From an uncultured Ruminococcus sp. (GTDB taxonomy: Bacteria; Bacillota; Clostridia; Oscillospirales; Ruminococcaceae): a stretch of 26,781 bases of DNA. A program made the translations under genes and the position numbers. Below, one piece after another: positions 8,320 to 14,472 of the stretch; position 1 is the stretch's first letter; every line of letters begins with the position of its first letter. The notes below the pieces were generated by a model that made no database searches, had not been told where the DNA came from, and saw nothing but the letters and a program-made list of their open reading frames with translations. Location of the stretch: the NCBI GenBank assembly GCA_900539835.1, contig UQDR01000025.1:1-26781 (forward strand), written 5' to 3'.

Positions 8320-8380
8320 ATTTTTTTAGCGACATACAACATATTAAAATTTATATCGAAAATAGAACAGCAATATTAAA

Positions 8381-8414
8381 AGCACATGAATACATTTGAG
8401 TTCATGTGCTTTTC
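8381..8414. terminator. Bidirectional terminator between the PP2C gene and trmB
   Basis: A perfect 10-bp stem, AGCACATGAA (8381-8390) with TTCATGTGCT (8401-8410), is flanked by TTT on the right and AAA on the left. It can end transcripts of both converging units. Confidence 0.88.
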
Positions 8415-8452
8415 TATGAATAAAAATATGTATTATCTAAAATTTGATTGTA

Positions 8453-9124
8453 TTAATCGCAGAGTATAGCCTCTGTCCTGTAAATCGGAAAGCCCTGTTC
8501 TGAAAAACGCTTTTCATATTCTGTAATAATGTTGCCCTCAAAATCACTGTTATGTAAATCAAGAGAAATATTTTTCAGCATGAAACCGCTTGCTGTGAAT
8601 TCTTCAAGAGAAAATTCAAAGAAGTGCATATTATCAGTCTTTTGATGTATCTCCGCATCTTTTTGCATAAGACGTTTATAAATCTCAAGGAAGTTTCTGT
8701 GAGTTAGTCTGTGAGATGCATAGGACTTTTTAGGAAAAGGACAGCTGAAGTTAAGATAAATTCGGCTGACTGAATGTTTAGGTATATAGCATTCAAGATA
8801 TTCAGCACCGCCTCTTAAAAAATATAGATTCGGAATATTTTCCTCTATTGCCTTTTCGGCAGCTTCAACAACAACATTACTGCTTTTTTCAACTGCAAGA
8901 TAATTTATATCAGGATTTCTTTTGGCAACCTCTCTTGCAAACTGACCTTTTCCGCAGCCTATTTCCAGTTCCACAGGATTGTCATTTCCAAATAGTGTTT
9001 TGTAGTCAATAAGACTGTCAGTATCTTTAACCTGATAATTTCTATCTTCACGATCCATAAAAATTATACGGTTGCCGCAGTTTTCTAAACGTTGTTCCAA
9101 GTTCTTTTTTCTTCTCATTCTCAT
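8453..9124 (-). CDS. trmB: tRNA (guanine-N7-)-methyltransferase
   Basis: Methylates G46 in the variable loop of tRNAs using S-adenosylmethionine. 223 residues, about the usual length. The start follows AAGGGG by about 10 nt. The Rossmann motif ELEIGCGKG (residues 52-60) binds the cofactor, and AVEK (77-80) is the acidic second motif. The family signature normally reads NFSDPWPKKRHxKRRL; here it is LNFSCPFPKKSYASHRL (124-140), so the Asp is Cys128 and the Trp is Phe130. The fold and length leave little doubt about the family, but this substitution at a conserved site is notable. It is the last gene of the rodA-galK-trmB operon. Confidence 0.92.
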   Translation of the reverse strand: MRMRRKKNLEQRLENCGNRIIFMDREDRNYQVKDTDSLIDYKTLFGNDNPVELEIGCGKGQFAREVAKRNPDINYLAVEKSSNVVVEAAEKAIEENIPNLYFLRGGAEYLECYIPKHSVSRIYLNFSCPFPKKSYASHRLTHRNFLEIYKRLMQKDAEIHQKTDNMHFFEFSLEEFTASGFMLKNISLDLHNSDFEGNIITEYEKRFSEQGFPIYRTEAILCD

Positions 9125-9151
9125 GATGTTTTTACCCCTTATGTATTTGCA

Positions 9152-10390
9152 TCAAAATTCAATTTCAGTACCGCCGACCGGTCTTATATCCAATACATAG
9201 CAGGACCCCTTGCCAAAAACAGCTTCAATTTTTGTTTTGAATTCTTCAAGCTTTTCATTAGGCACAAAGGCTTGAATAGTACCTGCAAAACCGCCGCCAT
9301 GCACTCTGCATGCACCTTGACCTTGAAGAATATCTTTTGCAATATATAGAGCAGAAGATAATCCTTGTTCTTGTGGAGAAGATGAAGCGAAAATGTTTTG
9401 AAGATATTTATATGATGAGTCGCCTGACTGATTCACAATATTTAAAAATTTGTCAAAGTCACCATTCTTCAAAGCCTCGCATTCCATGTCAACTCGTTTA
9501 TTGCAATCCATGAAATGAAGCGCTCTTAAAACAGCTCGATCCCCAAATTTTTTACGAAGCTCAGCATAGTTTTCCATAATATCTGATTTAGTGATCTGAC
9601 GTAGTACCTCTTTGTTAAAGAAACCTGCAATTTCTTTCATTTCCTTTGGAATCGCCGCATATTCCGGAGTAAGATTTGCGTGACTTCCTTTTGTGTCTAT
9701 AATACAAAGTGCGTGTCCGCTTGCTTTGAAATCAAAATTAATAGTATTAATAACAGGGTTTTTAGGGTCTTGGAAGTCGATGGATATAAAGCTTCCTACA
9801 GAAGAAGCCATCTGGTCCATTAGCCCTGATGGTTTACCGAAATATACATTTTCAGCAAATTGTGCAATTTTGGCGATTTCTACATCGCTTACAGTTCCAT
9901 TGTTATATAAACCATTTATAATTGCGCCGACTAAAACTTCAAATGCTGCTGAAGAGGAAAGACCTGAGCCTTTTAGCACATTTGAAACAGTATATGCCTT
10001 AAATCCGCCGATTTTATAGCCTTTGTCGGCAAATCCTCGCAATACACCTCTTATAAGTGACTTTGATGTGTTCTTTTCTTTATTTTTAACATCAAGCTCA
10101 GAAATATCAATAATATCTATTGGATAGCCTTTTGATTTAACTTGAATTATACCGTCATCAGTTGGAACAACTGCGGCTATTACGTCAAGAGATACTCCGG
10201 CTGCAAGCACTTTTCCGTTTTGATGGTCAGTGTGATTTCCGCAAATCTCTGTACGTCCCGGCGCTGAAAAATATCTTTGTGCTTTTGAACCAAATACTCT
10301 TTCAAATCCGTTTGTTAATTCTGAATATCTTTTTTGCTGAAATTTTATTACGTTTTCAGAATATATTTTTTCAAGTTTGTTTTTCGACAT
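9152..10390 (-). CDS. galK: Galactokinase
   Basis: Phosphorylates alpha-D-galactose at C1 with ATP, the entry step of the Leloir pathway. 412 residues, slightly longer than the usual 390 or so. GHMP-kinase motifs are all present: GRTEICGNHTDHQNG near residue 45 (galactose and phosphate contacts), KGSGLSSSAAFE near 140 (ATP phosphate loop) and CRVHGGGFAGTIQAF near 360. The conserved GLMDQMASSVG is also clear. The gene lies between rodA (18 nt upstream) and trmB (27 nt downstream) on the same strand, not with galT or galE. Expression therefore probably follows the cell-wall gene and not galactose. Confidence 0.95.
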   Translation of the reverse strand: MSKNKLEKIYSENVIKFQQKRYSELTNGFERVFGSKAQRYFSAPGRTEICGNHTDHQNGKVLAAGVSLDVIAAVVPTDDGIIQVKSKGYPIDIIDISELDVKNKEKNTSKSLIRGVLRGFADKGYKIGGFKAYTVSNVLKGSGLSSSAAFEVLVGAIINGLYNNGTVSDVEIAKIAQFAENVYFGKPSGLMDQMASSVGSFISIDFQDPKNPVINTINFDFKASGHALCIIDTKGSHANLTPEYAAIPKEMKEIAGFFNKEVLRQITKSDIMENYAELRKKFGDRAVLRALHFMDCNKRVDMECEALKNGDFDKFLNIVNQSGDSSYKYLQNIFASSSPQEQGLSSALYIAKDILQGQGACRVHGGGFAGTIQAFVPNEKLEEFKTKIEAVFGKGSCYVLDIRPVGGTEIEF

Positions 10391-10408
10391 ATAAAAATCT
10401 CCTACATA

Positions 10409-11527
10409 TTATTTTGATTTTGATCTATCTTTCAAACAGGCAATAACAAGTCCGATTGCTGAAAGCATGGTTACCATTGCGGTTCCTCCGGCTGAAAAGA
10501 AGGGGAGAGGTACACCGATTACCGGCATGAAACCTAATACCATACCTATGTTTATGATAGAGTGTGAAAAAATAAGCCCTGTGACTCCTGCACAAACTTC
10601 TGAACCTAACGAATCGCATTTGGTACTGTCAATCAGTATTCGGAAACAAATAGCAAATAATAAAATTACAATAATGATACATCCGATAAATCCTACGGTT
10701 TGTCCGGCATAAGAGAAAATGAAGTCGTTCTGGGATTCCGATACATAAATAAAATCCTTTTCATTACCGTTAAATAATCCTTTTCCCCATAATCCGCCGC
10801 TTTGAATGGCTTTTTTGCCTTGAAGCTGCTGATATCCTGTTCCCAATGGGTCAAGCTCAGGATTAAAAAGAACAAGTATTCTTTGCTTTTGATGTTCCAA
10901 CAAAAAGAAATGCCATATACTCCAAATAATTATTGGTGAAAGTATTACCGTAGTAATAATGTACTGCCATTTCAATCCTCCGGCAAAAAGCATAACCAAT
11001 GCAATTATTACAAAAATAACGGCTGTGCCCTGATCCCCCTGCATACATACTAACGCTATGGGTATAGCGGCATGAATAATAAGACTTAAAAGGATGAGGG
11101 GTTTGTTAAGCTTTTCTTTAACCTTTGATATGTGCACAGCAAAGGAAATAATAAAGCATATTTTAAGAATCTCTGAGGGCTGAATTGTAAAGCCCTTTAA
11201 ATCAAGCCATGCTTTATCATCAGCTCCCGCCGGTCCTATCCCTAAAGATGTAAATGTTAAAGCGGTTAAGATTAAGCCGCCGATAATAAAAACTATCCAC
11301 AGTTTGGCAATTCTTTTTATACCTAAAGCATAGATAATAAATGTACAAGCCAGTCCAAGCGCCATAGCCGCCAGCTTTGTCTTCCAAAGAGAGGAGGTAA
11401 TGTTAGACGAAATAGCTTCTGAGCCATTGTTATAAACAAGAGAAAAAACAAGAATTATTCCTCCGATACAACAGATAAGCGTAAGAATTAACAATAATAT
11501 ATCAGTGTTTCTCAGCTTTCTTAACAT
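10409..11527 (-). CDS. rodA: RodA/FtsW-family peptidoglycan glycosyltransferase
   Basis: 372 residues, polytopic membrane protein of the SEDS family that polymerises lipid II into glycan strands together with a class B penicillin-binding protein. The ribosome site GGAGGTGA stands just upstream of the ATG. About ten hydrophobic segments are visible. The family regions are DDKAWLDLKGFTIQPSEILK, GDQGTAVIFV, the long loop FNPELDPLGTGYQQLQGKKA with GGLWGKGLF, and GVPLPFFSAGGTAMV near the C-terminus. These patterns fit RodA (elongation) better than FtsW, but no rod-shape partner (mreB, pbp2) is nearby to confirm it. First gene of the operon with galK and trmB. Confidence 0.9.
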   Translation of the reverse strand: MLRKLRNTDILLLILTLICCIGGIILVFSLVYNNGSEAISSNITSSLWKTKLAAMALGLACTFIIYALGIKRIAKLWIVFIIGGLILTALTFTSLGIGPAGADDKAWLDLKGFTIQPSEILKICFIISFAVHISKVKEKLNKPLILLSLIIHAAIPIALVCMQGDQGTAVIFVIIALVMLFAGGLKWQYIITTVILSPIIIWSIWHFFLLEHQKQRILVLFNPELDPLGTGYQQLQGKKAIQSGGLWGKGLFNGNEKDFIYVSESQNDFIFSYAGQTVGFIGCIIIVILLFAICFRILIDSTKCDSLGSEVCAGVTGLIFSHSIINIGMVLGFMPVIGVPLPFFSAGGTAMVTMLSAIGLVIACLKDRSKSK

Positions 11528-11560
11528 ACTTCACCTCCATCATATTTACTAATCAAAAAT

Positions 11561-11566
11561 AGTATA
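11561..11566 (-). promoter_or_regulatory. Probable -10 element of the rodA-galK-trmB operon
   Basis: On the minus strand TGCTATACT is an extended -10 box, 34 nt before the rodA start. The -35 region (TGTTAA at 17 nt) is weak. Confidence 0.45.
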
Positions 11567-11625
11567 GCACATATCAGTTAAAATTAACAGTCCTTTTTTA
11601 GAATTTTTTCTTAATTTTCGCATAA

Positions 11626-11657
11626 AAATAAAACTCCGGTTCAAAAATGAATCGGAG
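11626..11657 (-). terminator. Terminator after the DUF1292 gene
   Basis: On the minus strand CTCCG-TTCA pairs with TGAA-CGGAG (plus 11634-11657), with one mismatch inside, followed by a T-rich tail (plus AAAATAAAA). It lies 16 nt after the stop codon. Confidence 0.85.
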
Positions 11658-11672
11658 CTGATATTTTAAATT

Positions 11673-11999
11673 TTAGTGAATGTGACCGCAGCTACATTCG
11701 TCATCATCGTCATCAAATGCAAACATTTCTTCAATTCTTTTCATAAATATGTTGCCGATTTTTTCATATTCATCGTCATCATCAATAGAGACCATAATTT
11801 CCTCATCACCGTCAAAATCAGACTTGAGAATCACAACTTCTCCTGAATCTTCAAGCATATCTTCGGGATTTTCAAAATAAGGAGTAAGCGCAAAATATTT
11901 TTCTCCCTCATATTCCATTGCGTCGAGCATTTCAAAGGTCTGTTCATTTCCTTCTTCGTCTTCAAGTGTGTATAAATCAGGTGTATATTCTTCAGCCAT
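11673..11999 (-). CDS. DUF1292 protein (YrzB-like), acidic
   Basis: 108 residues. The start at 11999 (MAEEYTPDLY) is chosen because GAAAGGATT precedes it at proper distance; a TTG nine bases further upstream has no ribosome site. The protein is very acidic. It has the family pattern of short strands: LYTLEDEEGNEQTFEMLDAM, then EYEGEKYFALTPY, then EEIMVSIDDDDEYEKIGNIF. The tail is Asp-rich and ends CSCGHIH, which could hold a metal. DUF1292 proteins are small, cytosolic and of unknown function; in many Firmicutes they lie by ruvX/yqgF, which is not the case here. It has its own terminator and a probable promoter. Confidence 0.88.
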   Translation of the reverse strand: MAEEYTPDLYTLEDEEGNEQTFEMLDAMEYEGEKYFALTPYFENPEDMLEDSGEVVILKSDFDGDEEIMVSIDDDDEYEKIGNIFMKRIEEMFAFDDDDDECSCGHIH

Positions 12000-12039
12000 T
12001 AATATCAATCCTTTCTATGTCATTTGCTATATTATCATT

Positions 12040-12045
12040 ATTATA
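12040..12045 (-). promoter_or_regulatory. -10 element for the DUF1292 gene
   Basis: On the minus strand TGCTATAAT is an extended -10 box, 41 nt before the start codon. No good -35 is present. Confidence 0.5.
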
Positions 12046-12148
12046 GCACTCTAACATTTTAATTATACTACTATATACAATCATTGTCAAGAATATATTG
12101 TAAAAGTAATATTAAATAATTAATTTTATAAAAAGTTGAAAAAAACTA

Positions 12149-12177
12149 TTGACAATTAACAAAAGATGTGATATATT
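12149..12177 (+). promoter_or_regulatory. Promoter of the large RNA
   Basis: TTGACA (12149-12154), 17-nt spacer, TATATT (12172-12177). An overlapping TATAAT lies at 12177-12182. Start of transcription is expected near 12184-12190, in a purine-rich AAGGAAAGAGAA stretch. Confidence 0.82.
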
Positions 12178-12568
12178 ATAATCAAGGAAAGAGAATAAAG
12201 AATTTAAAAGCAGCGAAATAAAAATTCATCTCTATCCTAAATCGGGTAAGTCATAAGAGTTTTATTTATAAACCAAACGGTACATAGATTCAACAAGGGA
12301 TATAAATACTTATGATAAGCTAATTTGATTGGAAAGGTGAGGCGAGTCCAGTGGACACAACAGAGAGTCAGCAGAATATCCTAAGACTCGGTGAAATCTG
12401 ATTGATGAGAATAAACTCAGGCGTAAGGACTGATAATCTCAAAGTAAATGATATAAAAAGAAATTAACCGAGCTTAATATGATGGTTTTAAAATATAGTC
12501 ACTGAAAGCAAAGGATATTCATAAATATTAAAATTGAATAATTCAGAAATAATAAAGGAGCGATTTTT

Positions 12569-12601
12569 ATGTTTAACTTTATTAGGTGTCTGAATAAATA
12601 A
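12569..12601 (+). CDS. Micro-ORF 1 in the large RNA (10 codons)
   Basis: AAAGGAG (12554-12560) stands 8 nt before ATG. It reads MFNFIRCLNK then stop. Ribosome site and spacing are as good as for real genes here, but the length gives no coding statistics. Confidence 0.3.
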   Translation: MFNFIRCLNK

Positions 12602-12619
12602 CAGCAGGGAGTGGGACCA

Positions 12620-12658
12620 ATGTACTATTCAAGTTTGGAAGAGGTAATGCTTAAATAA
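12620..12658 (+). CDS. Micro-ORF 2 in the large RNA (12 codons)
   Basis: GGAG (12608-12611) is 8 nt before ATG. It reads MYYSSLEEVMLK then stop. It overlaps the loop of the TTCAAGTT/AACTTGAA hairpin. Confidence 0.28.
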   Translation: MYYSSLEEVMLK

Positions 12659-12733
12659 CTTGAAAGAGTGATTCCAATGTAAAAAGAAATATCACCTTGA
12701 TTATTATATAAAGTTTCTGAGGAGTGAGGCAGT

Positions 12734-12772
12734 ATGATTGTGAAATACTGTACGTCAAGACTTATCATTTAA
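12734..12772 (+). CDS. Micro-ORF 3 in the large RNA (12 codons)
   Basis: GGAG (12721-12724) is 9 nt before ATG. It reads MIVKYCTSRLII then stop. The AUG lies at the edge of the 12729-12751 hairpin, so folding would control access. Confidence 0.28.
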   Translation: MIVKYCTSRLII

Positions 12773-12911
12773 TAGTAAGGAGTGAGTCCGCCAGAAATTT
12801 ATAACTTGATTTTCGTATTTTAATTGAAAGGTGTAAGTCCAATGGCTTGATCAAACAGCAAATTAAATTAGGTGAAACATTTAGTGATGATGTTTAATAG
12901 GAGTGATGCGT

Positions 12912-12947
12912 ATGTTAAGAGTATGCATTAAACGTTTGAATATCTGA
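12912..12947 (+). CDS. Micro-ORF 4 in the large RNA (11 codons)
   Basis: GGAG (12900-12903) is 8 nt before ATG; another in-frame ATG is at 12906. It reads MLRVCIKRLNI then stop. It occupies the same place in the 179-nt repeat unit as micro-ORF 3, and both peptides are short, basic and hydrophobic with one Cys. Confidence 0.28.
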   Translation: MLRVCIKRLNI

Positions 12948-13074
12948 TATTAAGGAGTGAGTCCGCCAAGACATTTAATTTGACCCAATGTAATTGGAAA
13001 GGTTTAAGTTTTTTATTGGAGTGAATCCCATGTACATTTAATAAAAATTAAAATGTATTAAATTTAGATATCGG

Positions 13075-13107
13075 AGAGAGCAGGTTGTCAGCTTGCTCTC
13101 TTTTGTT
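13075..13107 (+). terminator. Terminator of the large RNA
   Basis: GAGAGCAGG (13076-13084) pairs with CTTGCTCTC (13092-13100), nine pairs with one G-U, 7-nt loop, followed by TTTTGTTTT. Confidence 0.88.
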
Positions 13108-13163
13108 TTATTTATAAAAATGAAAAAATTGTGAAAACTATAGTAATTTATTAGTTATTGTGA

Positions 13164-13169
13164 TATAAT
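13164..13169 (+). promoter_or_regulatory. -10 element of the M16-lgt-folD operon
   Basis: TTGTGATATAAT includes an extended TGA-TATAAT box and repeats the 12 bases found at the leuB promoter (6182-6193). The -35 (TAGTAA) is weak. The start codon is 35 nt downstream. Confidence 0.55.
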
Positions 13170-13203
13170 ATATAATATTATTTTAAAAACTTAAGGAGCT
13201 TTT

Positions 13204-14469
13204 ATGGCAGTTTCATATGTTCAGAAAAAAATCGGAAACGGAATAATGTTTTCGGGCATATATGATGAGAAATTTAAATCTGATTTTATTTCAGTAAGAT
13301 TCATCACGCCTCTTGACAAGAAAAATTCTCCTCGCCTTTCGTTGCTTTCTATGATTTTGGGTACTTCAAATAAATTTATTACTTCAAGAACAAAGTTGAA
13401 TGAAGAGCTGATTGGACTTTATGATTCTTTGATGAGTGTGTTTTCGTATTCTGTAGGAGATTATCAGATTTCAGGACTGAGCGTCAGATATATCGGCGAT
13501 GACTATACTCTAAATAACGAAAATATTTCAGCTAAAGCGGCTCAGATACTTCTTGATTGTATTCTTAATCCTCATATAGAAAACGGGAAATTTCCTCAGA
13601 AATATTTTGATTTGCGTAAGCAGGAGCTTATTGACAATATAAAAAGTGAAATTAATGATAGACGATCATTTGCCGCATTAAGGGCAAACCAAACTGTCTA
13701 TAGAGACGAGCCTGCGTCAATATCAGTTAATGGCTCAATAGATGAGGCGGAGAGTATAACTCAGGATGAATTGATAGAAATATATAATAAAATGCTTAGC
13801 GACTCTTATATAGATATTTCTCTCGGCGGAGGAAGACCGTGTCCTGAAATTGATGAAATGATCATAAGGGTTTTTGAAAATCTTAAAAGATCAAATAATA
13901 TTAAGGTTGATTTTGATCGTCCATCGCCGATAAAGCAGAAAGCTGCTGAATTATCTGAAAAGAATGATGTAAATCAGTGTAAAATGATAATGGCATTTAA
14001 AACTGAAAGCGATGATTTTTATGCACAGAAGCTTATGTGTGCTTTGCTTGGAGGAACCCCGTTTTCAAAGTTGTTTGCTAATGTTAGAGAAAAATTATCT
14101 CTTTGTTATTATTGCAGCTCAAGTATTGCAGAATGTAAAAAAGTTATGTTTATAGACAGCGGTATAGAAAAGCATAATGTTGAAAAAGCGAAAAAGGAAA
14201 TTTTAAATCAGCTTAAAGCAATTGCTGACGGTGATTTTTCAGATGAAATGCTTGAGAATACAAAAAAATCGCTGTATAATGGATTTAAAACAAATTATGA
14301 CAGCATAGCAGCGCTGAATTCATGGTATTTTATTCAAAGGGTTAGAGGCGGTGAAGCGTCTCCGGATGAAATAAATGAAATTATAAAAAATATATCAAGA
14401 GAAAGAGTTATCCGAGCGGCAAAGTCTTTTAAACTTGATACAGTATATTTGATGGAACCGGAGGTGTAA
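13204..14469 (+). CDS. ymfF: M16-family peptidase homolog without zinc motif (YmfF-like)
   Basis: 421 residues. AAGGAG lies 7 nt before ATG. The two-lobed M16 layout is visible: an N-terminal domain to about 210, then a second domain with FYAQKLMCALLGGTPFSKLFANVREKLSLCYY. That last segment is the typical RxxxxLxY region that closes the active site of the partner. The HxxEH zinc motif is absent at the expected place (residues about 45-60, LSMILGTSNKFIT), so this should be the non-catalytic subunit. It is directly followed by the catalytic partner, and the pair fits the YmfF/YmfH type that genome databases associate with elongation factor P modification. That role is family-level naming and not shown by this sequence. 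Confidence 0.88.
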   Translation: MAVSYVQKKIGNGIMFSGIYDEKFKSDFISVRFITPLDKKNSPRLSLLSMILGTSNKFITSRTKLNEELIGLYDSLMSVFSYSVGDYQISGLSVRYIGDDYTLNNENISAKAAQILLDCILNPHIENGKFPQKYFDLRKQELIDNIKSEINDRRSFAALRANQTVYRDEPASISVNGSIDEAESITQDELIEIYNKMLSDSYIDISLGGGRPCPEIDEMIIRVFENLKRSNNIKVDFDRPSPIKQKAAELSEKNDVNQCKMIMAFKTESDDFYAQKLMCALLGGTPFSKLFANVREKLSLCYYCSSSIAECKKVMFIDSGIEKHNVEKAKKEILNQLKAIADGDFSDEMLENTKKSLYNGFKTNYDSIAALNSWYFIQRVRGGEASPDEINEIIKNISRERVIRAAKSFKLDTVYLMEPEV

Positions 14470-14472
14470 TGA

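Larger units (their letters stand above)
12335..13023 (+). repeat. Array of about eleven GGAGUG-type boxes
   Basis: Box starts: 12335 (AGGTGA), 12557 (GGAGCG), 12608 (GGAGTG), 12665 (AGAGTG), 12721, 12779 (both GGAGTG), 12828 (AAGGTG), 12900, 12954 (both GGAGTG), 12999 (AAGGTT) and 13018 (GGAGTG). Most are followed by (N)TCC or CC 2-7 nt later. The fullest form, TAAGGAGTGAGTCC, differs from the complement of the bacterial 16S rRNA 3' tail (TAAGGAGGTGATCC) by one missing and one extra G. Intervals vary and the segments between are mostly unrelated, which excludes a CRISPR array. Confidence 0.65.
12184..13107 (+). ncRNA. Large repeat-bearing RNA with its own promoter and terminator, class not recognised
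   Basis: About 920 nt with no conventional gene on either strand, framed by a strong promoter and a hairpin terminator. It contains about eleven GGAGUG-like boxes, listed separately. From 12557 to 12999 they are 45-72 nt apart. Two long units, from 12721 and from 12900, repeat with a 179-nt offset and share TAAGGAGTGAGTCCGCCA exactly. Hairpins inside the units: GCAGTAT/ATACTGT (12729-12751), AAACAT/ATGTTT (12875-12895) and ATGCGTA/TATGCAT (12906-12928), each with a 9-nt loop; also TTCAAGTT/AACTTGAA (12628-12664) and TACATTT/AAATGTA (13033-13057). It does not look like tmRNA, RNase P RNA or 6S RNA. ROOL, GOLLD, HEARO and OLE are candidates by size only. Confidence 0.7.

Noticed and set aside
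12351..12401. GTG-started 16-codon ORF after the first box
   Set aside because: GTG start with a looser 10-nt-plus spacing; too weak to list as a gene beside the ATG micro-ORFs.
12335..13023. CRISPR array
   Set aside because: Boxes are short (6-18 nt), imperfect and spaced from 19 to more than 200 nt; spacers contain conserved hairpins and there are no cas genes.
12184..13107. tmRNA, RNase P RNA or 6S RNA
   Set aside because: No Ala-type tRNA-like ends or tag reading frame, no conserved RNase P core (such as ACAGAAA with GAGGAAAGUCC), and the length is far above 6S RNA.
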